The position numbers and the translations under genes are program-made. From Aulostomus chinensis (Eukaryota > Chordata > Actinopteri > Syngnathiformes > Aulostomidae), in assembly GCA_037954235.1 (NCBI GenBank), contig JBBMOA010000007.1, positions 944,501 through 1,008,500 on the forward strand: a DNA stretch of 64,000 nt, given 5' to 3'. Below, one piece after another: positions 16,077 to 31,339 of this stretch. How positions within the stretch are numbered: the stretch's first letter is position 1; the number at the start of each line of letters is the position of its first letter. Below the pieces are notes generated by a model. The model was not told the origin of the DNA. It worked only from the letters and a program-made list of their open reading frames with translations, and ran no database searches.

Positions 16077-19000
16077 GTGAGGTTCTTAAGACAAAATATG
16101 AACAAATACTTTAATCAGTTCATCAGTGATTGTTATTTTTGACAAGTAATAATAAGGTGTCATGTTGTACAATAAATATGAAGTTCATGTCAGGATTTGG
16201 TGTCAACAGAATATTTTTTTGCCAGGCGTTAGATCAGACGCCCGTGTGTCATCTGGACATGTCCCAGTGTAATCTAAAACATAAGGTGTCTCTGCGCTTC
16301 CTGCCAGACATGCTGGACAATCATGGAGGAGATGAAGAAAGGCCTCAGAAGAAAAAGAGGAAATTAAGCAACAGCCAGGAAAACAACAGCAACAACCAAG
16401 ATATATCTTTTATTAAGGTACTTGAGTTCTGTGTAATAGATGCAGTTCAAAGCCTGGAGACAAATAGGGAGTTTATATTTGTACCTGTTTGTATAATTGA
16501 TTCTCTCTTTCCAGAATCTGATGGTCTCATTCACCGCTTCAATCAGCCAACGATTGGAGGGAATTGAATCAAAGCTGCAAGCTCTGGACGCCACATGCAA
16601 AGCCCTGGCACGCAAACTGGACAGCTTGGTGCCGTGTGCCAAGAGTCCCATCCAGGTCCCCATGGTTGCAGGGTCACCTCAAGGGGCCACGCAGACTTGG
16701 AACAAAGTGCGGTGGTAAGCTACAGGTGTTAACAGTCTTACACAAACCATTCAGCACCAATCAGTCTTCTCTGCTCAGAGTGCAGTTGGAGGTCAAAAGA
16801 ACACTCAGGGTAGAACGGGTGCAGTCTTTCATTATTCTGAGTCTCTTTCCATCAACATGAGCAGGACCCAGACTGAGGGGCTGTGTTACACGGCTCTGGT
16901 CTTTGCATGAAAGGGTAAACTTTGGTTGTGGTTTGGCCGTTCAATCCATGACAATGCCGTTTTGGGGGCCTGAAAATGGAAACTTAAGAAACCAGCTTCC
17001 AGAGAAACGGGGACCGCCTCCGTCACCATGTAAACATGCAGTCCGAGACCCTGCGAACAGGTGAAGGCACAGCACCGCTTCTCTCGTGCGCGTTATGTTT
17101 TCAGTCCAGTCGCTACACATGAGGAGGACAGCAGTAACAATAGTGGTGGAGTACCGGACGGTGTTGGTGTTGCTGTCTTTTCTGAGTTTATGAATGCTCT
17201 CCAGCAGAATGTTGATGTTGCTGCTGGACGACCGTGACCAGTGCAGGTGTATAGGTGCCATGCACGGATCTCTTAAGGTGCATCATTACACAGCTACACT
17301 GCAGGCTCGCGGCCTCATAGCTGTCGTCCACACTGGAAAAACCAGTCTGGAGTGTATTTGTGTTCTAATACTTATTTAGAAGTTGTGAAGCTCACACTTA
17401 TGGCTCAAAGCTTCGTCAGCCTGCATTCCTCCTTTCACTCAGCTCCTGTGACGTTCACGCTCTTAGCACTGCGCCAAGCTCAGTGTTTCTTTGTATGTCG
17501 CTCACTGTTAGTGGTTTAAGGGCACCGGGCTGGGCAGGTGTGTTCACAACGTCTAAGTGCAGGAAACATGTGGGACACTCTACACTTGCTGTGCAAAGAA
17601 CGTATACATGGGAATGTGTTACCCAATGTGTTTTGAACTTCCCCCTCAGTGTCGTTCCACAGACAAATGTGATCGTGAGCAGTGAACCCGCCAAGACCCA
17701 GGAAGACACCCCACTGGAAAACCTGCTTAGCAAGTGAGTTGCTTATATGCAATACTTCGTGTGGACAGTAGTCCGGGGTAAATCCTTCAAAGAATATAAA
17801 TGATGGTCTTCTTTTGAGAACAGTTATACTGAATATACCTGACTCAGTAGCCTCTCACAGTTTTCACTTGCACTACAATCTGTGTTCGTTAACAGCACGG
17901 TGACCAGGAGGCGACAGAACACAATCCTGGTTAAGGTGCCGGGCCCAGAGGAGAGCCAGGAGGAACAGGAGAGCGGCTCAGAAGCCAGCGACTCAGTTTC
18001 CAATGGTGGCCACTCCAGCAACATGCAAAATGGCCAAAACGTCACACTCATCACACTCAACTCAGAGGGTATGACTTGACACCGCTGACTGACACTGAGA
18101 GACTCACACAAATGTTACTGCTTTCCTTTCTTTGTAGTCTGTTAAAGGGAAGTTGCATATATTTGTTAAAGGTTTGTCCTCATTTGAGCACTCCGTTATT
18201 GCTGGCTGTGGTGGCAGTCGGGGTTTGGCAAGAGTTCAAAAGAGAAGGACGTTGGCAGATCTGCTCACCAATATTGCAAAGGGGCTGTCCTGAAACAAGC
18301 CTTGTATCAACAAAGCTGTTGTGCCTTGAATCCACAGGGAGCTCCTGAGACAGTGTGGAGACTCCTTCTCTGATCATCTGAATCAGTCCTTCACATTTCT
18401 GTGATAATGAGATGTTATTTACTGTACTTCTTCATAGTTGATGTTTTTTTTAAAAACTTCCATACAAACAAAAAACAACAACTGTGGAACAACAAGCTCT
18501 CAGTTTCCCTCTCCGACTCCTTGGCTCACGTCACCGTCTGGGTCCTCAACCTTACGGCTGAACTTTGAGAGTTTTGGTGAGCGGACCTGTCACCGTGCAG
18601 CAGTCTTGGTTACCCGTCAGTGCGACCCAGACTGTCACAGAGACAGAATGTTGAAGAAGTGGGTGCAGCTGGAGGGTTGACCAGTGCTGTGGAAGTACCG
18701 TAAGAAGAGGAGTGGGGCGACCCAGTGTCTTTTGAGTCTTTGGATCTTTTTTGAATGCTAGTGCAAGTCTGAGTCCGTGAGTCTGCTTCTCGAGACAAAA
18801 AGCAGGATGCTGTAAAGCATCATACCCTCGTGGTTTACCACAAATGATAACCCTCCCAACGTCCCACAGCAGATTTCTCTGGATTTTGTTTTTTGGGCAT
18901 TAGGGATTATTGTTGCAGTTTTCAGAGGGTGGTGTTGTGGCTGACCGTTAGGATTTGAAGAATTGTTAAGTGTTCGACAGTGAGGCAGTTCTTTGGCATT

Positions 19001-22000
19001 TCTGTCTGGATGCTGTCCATTCCCAGGTCTTGCCTGGTTAAACTGGCACCTAGCATCTTCCTCTGATAAGAGGGGTGGCTTGTTGTGGTCCTGAGGATGG
19101 AGGGCTCTCAGCTCTGTCATTAATTTGTCTGAATTCCTTCGTGCTGAATTATGCATAGAATGCCTTCCAGTTAGCGGTGAAGAGATCTGCTGTACTACGT
19201 TCAAACCACTGACCTGGCTTGGATCTGTGTTGGTGTAACCCTTTTATGTTAGTTCAAACCAAGTCATTCTTCACAGGTTAAAGGTGCAACAAGGGAGTGC
19301 TTTATGTTCACTCTCAAAATCAGTAGCAGGCAGCGGGCGACGAGGCATTTGGGGCTTCGTCCATCTTCTGTGGTAACTGAGGATGAAAGTCTCAGTTTAC
19401 CAGCATGATAGTCATGAGCTTCGGCAAGTGACTGAACCAATGGGTTCACTACACCTGAAGTGAGCTTCTTCTGAAGGCCGGCTGGTCTTTGTGGCTATTG
19501 AATCCCACTGGATTCTAAAAATGGGGTTTGATTTTATGAAGGTTTGATCAGGAAATGTTTTTAGCTTGCAGCGGTGTTTATTACTATGGTAGAACGCACA
19601 ACCGATGCTGTGACCTGCCTTCTTATTGCTTTAGAAAGCAGTTGTGTTATATCTGGCCATGCTGATCCAGTTATCAATCAAAATCAAGGAGTCAGAACCT
19701 CCCCTTTGGCCCTGCACCTTTCGTGGGCCAAATTAACCTGTGACATGACACGACTTTGCTTCCCCATTTGACGCCAGTCAGTTTCAGTCGTCTGCAAAGG
19801 GTTACGTTATTTATATTTGAATCCACCGTTGTCTGATCTAGGAGGTGGGTTGTGAAGCTGAGGTTGTTGACCCTCTCAGACACACAATCAAGGTGGTACA
19901 GCTCAAGTTGATTTTTGGTTTATCTACAATGACAGCGACCCAGTTCTTCCAGTGTCTGGTGAAGATGTCCCAGTTAGTGGGAGTCTGGGAGTTGGGTGAT
20001 GATGTCAGCAGAAGGAGACGGGTGATATAAGCTGGCAAAGATTTTGTTGCTTCTGACGGCTGGCACTGTGGTACAAATCCAAGATGATTCTCTTCTCTAG
20101 TGAACGTCCTCGTTAGGGCCGTCAAAATTGACAAAAAATAGTATTCTTTCTAAATGTTAAAACATGCTGAGTATAGAATATATACATATTAATAACTTAA
20201 AGTATTTTTATAATTTAACACAGCAGACCTTGTTTTTCTCTCTATCCACAAGGGGCTGCAAACCGATACAATAAAGGCACAAACCATGACTGACCACAGA
20301 ACTGGAAGTGCTTCCAGAGGCTTGTTCGATCGCCCAAAGAGCAAATCTCTCTGTCCAGTCTGGTTCTGAACTATCCGCCTACGCCCACACTTTTCAGCTC
20401 GTCTGTCTCTTGTGGCTTGACAGCCGGCTCACTTCTGTGTGGCTTCTTCTTCTATGAGGTTTGTGAGGTTTTTAATGGTGGTCGATTGTCAAACCAGCTC
20501 CAGGGTGCCTTACTGCCACCTACTGGCAGTGTGGGGTAGAAGAACAGAACTGTGAGTGCAGCTGAGCTGCTACAGTGTGCTTGGAGACCAGAGTTTTGCA
20601 CAAACTTACAATGTATTAAGATATACATTTTGCATATTTGAATATTCTTTTATTTATATGTGTATGGAATATGGAATATTCCTCCACTGCCTTGGTCCAC
20701 ATACTGTTAAACAATGTCCAGTCTTGTTTTACTAACCCAGTGAAAAACACTGGAGCGCTGCGATACAGCCAACAAAGCTTTTGTGCCTTGGAAACAACAA
20801 TGGTGGGAATTCCAGGGTGGGGACTTGTCCTCAGTTGTACATTCCCTATTCTACCCACCAGGTTGTCCCAGTCATTGCACCAGGACCTCCACGTGCTTCT
20901 GTTGTCACACGAGGAGTTGTACGCTGCGTCTTTTCACCTGTCGTGTGGGAGGATCACAAATTTGCCCCCAGGTCCACCCGGGACACGTGACCAGAGCATA
21001 TACCCTCATCCAGCTTCCCACCCACAGACATGGCCAAGTGTGTCAGTGCGGATGCCTGACTGAGCTGGAGGCAACACGGAGGCTGTGGACCCTGTGTTGA
21101 TAGGCTGCAGCCGTCTATCCTGCGACCTGTCTTCCATTATTCTTTTGTTCTGTCTGACATGATGATGATGATGATGATGATGAAGCTGGCCGGGCTAAAC
21201 CTGGCATCGGATACAAATCAATCCAGCCAGTTGTTGGACTCTGAACTTTACTTGAAAGACCACAGTGGGCCTGGTGTTGCATAGCCAGGAGACCCTGAGC
21301 AGTAATTATTTTTGCAACTGTAGGTGGGTAAGTTTTTGGTCGTCACTCAGGATCAGATTGTTGGAGGACTGTGAATTACCCACAGAAAAGCCATCGTTTT
21401 ATTAATGTAATATGTTGTTGTGAAGAGGAGAAGAAAGCAGATGCCAGTGCAGAGTGGTGAAAGGCACTGCAAGCAACAACAGACTCTTTCTATTTTCTTT
21501 CGTTAGGCCTTAAGCGTGATTCTGTTTGACATCTCAGCAAGATCAAGGTCACTCAGGGAGAAACACTGGTGCCTGAATGGAGTGTGGAGCAAGGCCACGT
21601 GTGCTGACTGTAATGCAGAATGCTGTTAATTACTAGTTACTTTTCATTTTTGTTTGGACCTCAAAATAATTGCTCATTTGTTTTCCATTGTTTGATAACT
21701 TCTTCATAGAATTATTTCAAGATTGACTTATTTCATCTGACACCCATCATATTCAGCAAAGTGTGTTGTTGTGACACATTCATGCCCCGTGAGGGTTCTG
21801 ATGAAACAGCCTAATTTGTTATTCATGCTTTCAGTTGCTCTTACTGAGCTCGGGGGAGAACAGTTGACTTCTGCTTGTGCAAACCCAAATTAAGTCCATA
21901 GTCTTGTGATATTTGCTGTGATGGTGGGTTTGGTATTTTTTAGTGCTCTTCAGATTCTTTCTTATCTTCAAAGGCTGACTATTATTCCTTCATTTGCTGC

Positions 22001-25000
22001 TGTGGTTAAAAAACCTGTTAGTCAGCATGAGCTACATGGTACCATGTGGCCCTCAGAGCCGCGTGTCTCACGCTTTGTTGTCTGTTTGCCTTTGTGGTGG
22101 ACTTAACGGCTAACATACACTTTTGCCTGCAAAGGAAATACTTTGATTTGATGTAATTGAAGGAGACACTCGGATTTCTAAAGCTGAAGCAGTTAAAGGG
22201 CCCAATATCAGGCAGGAGTTGAATGAGCAATACAAGTAAAAAAAGGTTAATCACCACAATACCGAAGATCGTTTTCCTGGCGCAGTGAATATAAACCAAG
22301 GCAGGCCTCATTTCATAATTATTATGACGTTAAGATGTGTAGAACAGAAGCCCCATCCATTCAAGGAGGGTTCCTTTATGTTGCCACACGAGTGCGCTGT
22401 TGCATCACTTGAAGTATCTCACAAGCTCTCTCCAGCATGACGTGTGTCAACTTGACAGGGTGGATGTATTTAGCTTTGTAACCCTAAAGGAAGGGTAGGT
22501 GTTATTTCCATTCCCTTGGATACAAGTTTGCTCATCTGGGTTCTGAAATACCTTCTCTACTGTTCTTTCTAGATGATTACCCAGGGGGCACCTGGCTGGG
22601 AGATGAGAACAACCCAGAGATGCGAGTTCGTTGCCCAGTGTCGCCAGCTGACATGCTCCACATCACCACAAACTGCCGTACAGCAGAGAAAATGGCACTG
22701 ACACTATTGGACTACCTGTTCCATCGGGAGATCCAGGCCATGTCAAACCTCTCCGGGCAGGGCAAACATGGCAAGAAGCAGCTGGATCCACTCATGATTT
22801 ATGGCATTCGCTGTGAGTGTTTGCTGCAGACATACCAACATCTGCCATTGATGGCCAAATCAGTTAAAGGCTTTGTAATTGGCCCTGGTGGAGAACATGT
22901 CATCAAACATGTTGTTTCGGTTTTTTCCTCTTCCACATGTCCGTTAATCAGGTAACATACTCTTAGAAGACTCCAGTTTAGCTCAGACGTGGCAACCTGC
23001 TCCACAAGCTCCATCTTTCTTGTGTGCAGCTGCCTGCCAGCCGTGTTTTCTGATGAGCTTTCCCAGACAATTTACACAGGACGTTCAGAAGAATTCTGTT
23101 ACTCATTGCCAGTATCTTTCCAAAGACATTATCAGCTTCACTGCATGCATATTGGTTGTTTTACCTCCGAAATTAACACCCATCATCTGCCAAATGTGAG
23201 TAGATTTCCCATTGGCATCTAGACCTTGTTGGACATTTGGTCAGATGGCTGATAAATGTTTGATCAAAAATATTAATGTAATAAATGTCTGTCATGGCGG
23301 CCCGGTGGAGCAGTGGTCCTCACTGTGGCCCCCAGCAAGAAGGTTGTGGAGCCCCGGCTGCAGCACGGGGTCTTTCTGGGTGAGTCTCCATGTTCTCCCT
23401 GTTCCTGCTGGGTTCTCTCTGGTACTCCAGCTTCCTCCACAGTCCAAAGACATCAAGAGGGACCAGGTTAATCCAGACTCTAAATTGACCGTAGGCGTGG
23501 CTGGGAGAGCCAATGGTTGTCTGTCTCTATGTGTTGGCCCTGCCATGGACTGGTGACCTGTCCAGGGGGAAGGCTGCTGGGATAGGCTCCACCCCCACCA
23601 CCCTGAACAGGAGAAGAGGGGGAACATGGAGGGATGATGGGTGGATGTGTGATGGATGGATGGATGATAGATGGATGGATGGAGGGATGATGGGTGATGG
23701 ATGGATGATAGATGGATGGAGGGATGGATGGATGATGGATGTCTGTCATTATGGCAGAACAAAATGCAACTGCTGGAGCAATCAAGATGGCCTGAGCTCA
23801 GGCCACACACCCTCTCCAGGCTTCTAGGTCTCTTACCATTACATACCTGAATAGGAGTGCCGTGCACCTGCACCATGAGTAGGGTTCAAGTACTGGCTAC
23901 AACTGTAAAGAAGCAACACCATGAGGCATTCGTGCAACCATGGATGAAGTCCTGGATGAGTCTGAACTCTAAACAGCTCTGTACAGAGAAGCGCATGAGA
24001 CTTCAAGCTATATTCAGCTGCAGCCGGTAAACGGATGTATCTGTTCTGAAGGACAGGCTGCTTACATTTTCTGCTACAAATGTGGCTGGGAAGCTAAAAA
24101 TGACTCCTTCGGGACTCACTGTTGCCACTTGAGGATCAAGGTGGTATTTCGCGGCAGGTTGACCAGGGCGAGCTTGTTGAGGCTAAAATGATAGGTTACA
24201 AAAGACCCCCTACACAGAATGAAGACTTTGCCATGAGGGAAGCATCACTGCATGATGAGTGAAAACAAATGAACCAATGAAAGACCAGACACAACACCAG
24301 AACTCAGCAGCACAAGGCCCACGCATCACTGTGGGAACGTGGTTGATAAGATGGAGGCTCTCTGCTATGGCTGCCCCGTTACACCACACCATGACAAACT
24401 TACTGCTGCACAGACAACACTTAGGGAAGTCACGAGTTCTGCTTATATCATACAAAATGCCTTTACTCAGCTAGGGTTTGAATCCTTGCCCCTTAAATCA
24501 ACAAATGAACTCTGTGAGACCTTCCCACACTTCAGCCCCACGCCATTACAAAGCAGCATCGAATTGAACACAGAAATAGACTGCAGTCTGTACTCCCATG
24601 GCATTTACAACGACATGCATTCATCACTGCGCACAAGCATTAATGTTGAACACATTTCTGAACATACCAGACCCAAAACGACAAGCACATGTCTGGCAGA
24701 AAGAGCTTAACGGAGTCGCCCTTAATTCAGTGAAGCCTTTGATTCCTGTTTGATTCCTACACACACTTATATTTCATATTAGGGCTCTTTTAGCTATAGG
24801 CTGTCTTTATGTAGCCTAACGTAGAGGTATGCAGGTAATGGAGCAGGGCCAGGTCACTTCTGAGTGACTCACTCTACTGTTCCCAAGAGAAGGAATGAAG
24901 GAACACCTTGACTGCCTGCCTGTACACGACCCATCAGGTGCAAGGGCTGCCATCTATCTACAGTTAATACTCAGCCTCCCCAGGCTTTAGCTGCATTGAA

Positions 25001-28000
25001 AATTTGAGCAGAAATGAGATGTCAGTCAATCCCTTAAATGCTTCGAAGTGCCTCTGTAGACAAGCATGCAGAGGTGAAGTGCCCCTGTTCTGTGGCCATT
25101 GTAGTGCACCAGCCTCTGGTTTTATTTTAGCTTTAATATTCGTTTTCAATCTTTTCTTGGCTTCGTACCTTGAAGTTTTACTGCTAAGTATCTGTACCAA
25201 CAATTCTGTTATCCTCAGCTTTAATGAAAGACACAACCTGCGAATTTGAGTCTTACAACTTGACTGTTCGGACCTCAAAGGCTGTTATGCAGGTTATTTT
25301 GGTGACACGATTTCCTTTTTCATGGACAATACTTGTGTACGTGTGCAGTCAGTGATGACCTGTGACCTCTGTCATTTCTCTGCAGGCCACTTGTTTCACA
25401 AATTTGGCATCACAGAGTCCGACTGGTATCGCATCAAACAAAGTATTGATTCCAAATGTCGCACAGCTTGGAGACGCAAGCAGCGTGGTCAGAGTCTGGC
25501 TGTCAAGAGCTTCTCCAAACGCACACCTCGCAGCTCAGTCACAGGTGAGGTACATGTCATCTTCTCACATGCACCCATGACACTCACTGGACACCCCAGG
25601 TCTTTATGATGCAGTGCACAACCACATCTACACATGAACAGTGAAGACAGAGATCCTTCTTTCTCATGCTGCATCAATGTCCATGATAAAAATGAATCAG
25701 AACCTTGACAATATTATTAGTATTATCTTTATTATTGCCTTTATTTAACCTGGTCGGTCCCGTTGAGACACAGTGACCTCTTTTTCAAGGGAAGCCTGGC
25801 CAAGACAGCAGCATAGAAAAGATGCAACAATTACAAAACACACAGAAGTCACACAGCAACAGAGATAGAATACATTGCACAATAGAAGCAGCAGGACTAA
25901 GGCTCCGGCTTCACATTAAAACAAGAACAAGAAAGACAAGAAGTGCAGTATGAAGCTGCTCCAATTTCTCTCACATGAGTTTTCAAAGATCCAAGGTTGA
26001 TGAGCTCCTTTAACGTGAGAGTTCCAAGCAGCAGGTGCCGCACACTTAAAGCAGTGCTTAACTTTGGGCACGTTTCGTACATAAAACTCATTAGTGGTAA
26101 TCGCTTTGGGATTTGGAGGAATAATTACATTAATAGTGGGGGAGCAGACCCACGGCAGCTTTATAAATAAAAATATGCCAGTGTGCAAGGTGTCGTGCTG
26201 CCAGAGATGGCCACTCAACTCGAGCATATAAGGAGCAACCACCTGTTTGTTCTGAGAGAGGGACGGCGGCAGCGTTGGAGCTGTCATTAGTGTCATCGTG
26301 CAGCTCTGGTGATTTCTTGTAGGTAGAGAACAAATATAAAAACAATCCACACTGGCAAATACACCTTGATTTCTGAGTCTGAGTCTCTGTGGCCTCAGGG
26401 CTCCAGGGAGGTGAAGGGTCCTCCAGGAATAGTGACCTCATATTCCAAGACAACTGATGGTTTGTTTGGCTCGATTAGGTTCAAAATTACAAACTAATGT
26501 GTCATATAATAATGTTGGAGTGCTGTAGAACAATTAAAACAGTAAATGACCTTTTAAAGTCAAATTAACGTAAGCTGAAGCTGTAAACTGTAATTGATTT
26601 TGGAATTGTGGAATGCTTTGGGAGTTGGTGCATCAATATCTGTTTCCATGTCCAGACAGACTTGATAGCTGACCTGCCTGGCTCCCCTCTCATAAACCCT
26701 AACTGATAGCGTTGCTGAGTTTCTGTGTTTCAGTCAAACAAGGTGCACTTTGGGTGGGGAGAGGAGGAGATATCTGCTGCTGCTCGGGGCAGTGACATCG
26801 CTGCATCTCACTGGAGCACAACATGATGAGTCTGCTTCAAGTCATGAAGTCATTCGCTTTGAGCAGTCGGTATAGATGTGGGCCTACTGCTTAAGCTTTG
26901 AAATGAATTGATAGATGTGCTTTTAAGCTTCAAACATGGAGGATGTTGTTGCCAAGCACTTTGGCCTGTGACCTCTTTCATTGGTAGCCAAAGCTTTTGT
27001 ATGGATAGATGCTAATTATTAGAGTAACTCTGGCTGGTTTAGCTAAACGTTGGGCCGCGTGTGGAAATCCTGGACAGAAGTACGGAACTGGACGACATGT
27101 TTCCTGCCTCACATAAACATATTGTCACTACATCTGAATGAACAGAAAACACTCGTCTCTGCCGTCGGGTTATTTAGGGTCAGGCTGTGTTGGCGTCTGA
27201 CCGAGGCCGGGGTTCTCCATGCACAGGCATTCCCAGCAGCCAGCAGAGAGGCTGCAATGGATGAGGTGAAGTGAAGGACGAAGTTTTGCTGAGTCAAGGA
27301 CAAAGTGATGCTCCTTACTGTGAGAGCAGTAACAGTCAGCAGGAGTTTCTCCTAAATGTTCGTACTTGTTCAACAAGCATTTAAACATGTAGAAAAGTAA
27401 GTTTTCAACTGCTTTCTGTGTTGAAAGTTGTCACGATCAAGTTAAAACAAAGCCTGTCTGAATGTAGACCAGCAGGTGTGTGGCTTCACCTTTCGTCGCC
27501 AAAAAGTATGAAGAAGTTGTAAATTCTTGTAAATGCAGCTGCTGGCTGTCAGAAGGGTGGTTTGTTTATTTACAGACTTTCATTTCAGTCAGTGTTGGAA
27601 ATTTTACTCATTCTCCTCCTAATTAGACTCATGACTATAAAATGGGCTTAAATTGTACAAACAATCTGCAAATTTCAAATAGAAAAACAGGAAATTCGGT
27701 GGGAAGAAAAAACAATTTTGAAAAGGTTGAACAAATTCGATGGGGTTGTGAAGGTTTTCCTCTATTTTTACATCTGCATACTGCCACAACGGCGGTTGGT
27801 CAGTTTGATTTGTGGGCCACCCAGTTGCATAAATTACGCTCACGTCTTCTGCACCAAAATGCGGTTTACTAGATCACCTTTCTTTTCTGCCTTTCAGTCC
27901 CTCTTCTACTGTAGTAGATACAGTACTATCCTCCATTGATGCAAGTACTGTACTGCATTTCTTTAGACTGTCCCATCAGAGGCTTCTTATTTCCGCCGCC

Positions 28001-31000
28001 AGATGAAGGTTATTTTAAGAGCGTGTGTAATGCTGCAGATGGTTGTAATCTGCACACAATGACTGCTGTCCTTCCCTCCCTGCGAGCCATCACCTCTCAC
28101 CTTTGACTAGGGAACGTACGCCTGCAGAGGAAACCCAAATATCCTGTGAAGGCACACTAGGGGTAGATTTTCAGGCCCTGCCTTTTCGGGCCACACACAC
28201 CCAAGAGTGTACAACACAAATACTAGCATGTGCAAACATGACAAAGGACACACACACACACCAATCATTTCCCCTCAATCAAATTACATGTTAATGGGCT
28301 GGAAAGAAGGAATTCTTCTGCTTTTAAAATGATTATTTATCAGTGAACCAGCAAGTAGAGCTCAGACCAAAATATCGTTTCTGCAGGCCACCTGGCTCTC
28401 ACTTCCTCGTCTGGCAAACACAAGGACTGGGTTATTTACTTAATAGCAGCAGTAACGAAAGATGGGAGACAGTCTTACTTTGAGAAGCAACATGCAGCGG
28501 AACAGAACCTTTGAGGTGCTTGTGATGTGTTATGTGTTTTGTGTCATTAAAGCAGCATTTCACAATTTTTTTGGTCAGTTTGGGCTCAAAACACCTCTTG
28601 GCACTGAGACCGCTAGAGTTTTTGTTATGAGGAATCCCATGCTTGTGGTCTTTGCACAGACCGAATGGTCTTTTCACCTTCATGGTTCACAGGAGAATGC
28701 GGGATTGTGTGACCGTCATGGTTTGAGGTAGTGTGGCACCTTGGTGTGTGAAGTGACCGGTCTGTGTGGGGGTTTCAGGCTGCTGCTGGGATGGCGGGCG
28801 TTCAGACCGAGACCCGGAGTTTGTGCTTGGCTGCTCGACCATGAGTGTGTTTGAAATGCTAGCTGGCGAGTCCTGTAATTAGGCATTTGATAAACACTTC
28901 TAAACACACCAGCAACCACAGATGGCCTGGGAATTAGCCAGGAGTTTGATTAGTCAAGAGTCTGAGTCAAGTCAAGGTTATTTGTACAACACATTTCACA
29001 TGATGGGCAGTGAACTTCAAAGGAAATGTAAACAAAATATGTTTCAAAAAAGATGGTATTAGAAAAGGACGAGAATCTGAGGAAGGAAATATGTTCCACT
29101 CACATGAACTTAGACACCTCATCCTTGTGTCTGTGGAATCAGTCGCTCTGTGGCTGAGTCCCTTGTAGACATGAGCATACCCGTGATCCGAGTGCTTCTC
29201 CTCCTGACCAGAGGGAGGCATCGCAGAAGAAGCAGCCCACATCGAGACGTCCACCCAGCAGACCTTGCATTACACGCTGGCCAATCAGCAGGTCCAGTTC
29301 CACCGCATTGGTGAGGATGGACAAGTTCAAGTGGTGAGTGTTTGTTGGAATGCATCATGTCACTGGGGGCGGCCTGTTGATATCATTCTTTGTTCCTGTT
29401 GCTGTTACCATGTGACGGATGGTCTCACAGAGCAGGTTTGTAGTGCACAGAGACGGATCACTCCACCCACCTCAATGACACATAAGGCAGAAATACAGTA
29501 CAGCTAACACCAATGAGGGAGCGGCAGCCCAAGCTCAGGGATCAGATGACCTTGTACAGCTGTTGATGTCAAAGGTCACAATCAGGCCCACCACAGCATA
29601 ATGGGTGGGCTGACGAACAGGAAGTGACCTGGACTACTTAAGCTGGTCTTTTCTACGTCCCTCATTCCAGACTACACAATAACAGTGGCTGGAGCATGTA
29701 TGTACAAGTAAACAGAATAAAATGCACTCAACACACTTGGTATGCCTACCAACACTTTTGAGTGGCCTGTTCAACAACAATGAACTCTCTCAACGCAACC
29801 ATCACATGAGAGGAGCAGCCACTCACAGCTGGACTAAATAGAGAATACCAAGCTGGAGGAGATGGAGGAGCACCGGCTCCAGGATCATCGCAGATATGAA
29901 ATATTGGCTTGGATTAATTGCTGCTGGCATTCAAGAATCACGGATTGATTCAGTACTCAAGTGCTGAACTGTGTATTCTGTTGATTTCTTATCAACAAAG
30001 TCAAAACACAGAATACAGTGACCCGAGTGTGTCGCTTCTGTAGGCTGGTGGGGGGGCAGAGTAGCTCATGAGCTGCTGTCATCACCGTACTCTGACCTGG
30101 GCAGAGCCAGCACTCTGACACAGGAATTCTATATGTTGTAGGACAATTCAGCCATGATGTTCATAACTGAAGGTGGAAGAAACTATGAAAAAGGACAAAA
30201 GTTGGAATTCTGTACATTCATTCACAGTATTGTGTTATGCTAATCAAATATGTAATGGAACAGTGCACAACAAAGTGCACCATTTGTGTCTCTAAGGCGC
30301 GCACACACACAGGCGCACACACACAGACAGGCACACACACACAGACAGGCACACACACACAGACAGGCAGCCCTGCTATGATCATAGCTGTAGCTTGACT
30401 GCTAACTTGGTCGTTCATCGAGCCTGGTGGGGATCAGACAGCCAGTTTCCTTTTGTTGTAGTGGAAAAAAGTTCACCCACTAAAAATGCACCTGAGTGAT
30501 GAAAACCCCCAACTGGAACCTGGAGCCAGTCGCTGGGGCACGCTGCTGGACGTGACAGTGCTCCAGAGGTTGGTCGTCATTTGCAGGGATTTTGCTGTTC
30601 TCACTACATGATGCATGAGGTTTAAAGTGCTGACATGAGGTTTGTGCTCAGAGAAGGTTAGGAGCAGGCATAAAAACAGAAAGTGCGAGTGGTTAAAAAT
30701 AACAGAAGATGGAGGAGTGGGGGAGAATAATTGTCAGGAACCAACTGTGCATTATGATCCTCCTGATACTCGTTAAAGCGTTAAAGGGTGCAGCTGAATT
30801 TATGAAGCTGCGAGTAGAGCAGAGGAGATGGAGCACTCCTGCTGGCAGTGATTCAGTGTTGAACCTCCATGATCGCTGCAAAATGTGACTGCTGCTGTCG
30901 CTTGATTGACCAGCGTACTTAAAGGTGGATTTAATTTCACTTTTTGCCATAGAGAAACCTTTAAGTTTACTTTGAACACATTTAAAAATATATATATATG

Positions 31001-31286
31001 TATAAAACTAGAACATGTACATATTTGCATATGCAAAAAAAAAAAACCCATCCTCAAAGTAAATCAAAATTCCAGTGATTGTAAACAATTCCAGTAATAA
31101 TGAGTAGAAAACCTTATTTGGACAAAAAGTAGATGCATTTCTGACTTAGTGAAATGTTTGTTCTTCTAATATCTATGTTTTTGTTGGTTGTCTCACCTGC
31201 CGTGTGTCTCTCAGATTCCACAGGGCCAGCTGCACATTGCCCAGGTGCCACAAGGGGAGGAGGTGCAGATCACACAGGATAGCGAG

Positions 31287-31339
<53 letters not shown>

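Noticed and set aside
24339..24710. A 123-codon plus-strand frame in banp intron 6
   Set aside because: No recognised domain, and splicing into banp would break the BEN domain junction, which joins cleanly without it.
29530..29810. Solo LTR in banp intron 8
   Set aside because: It has a TATA-less promoter-like stretch and AATAAA, but I could not define TG...CA ends or a target duplication.
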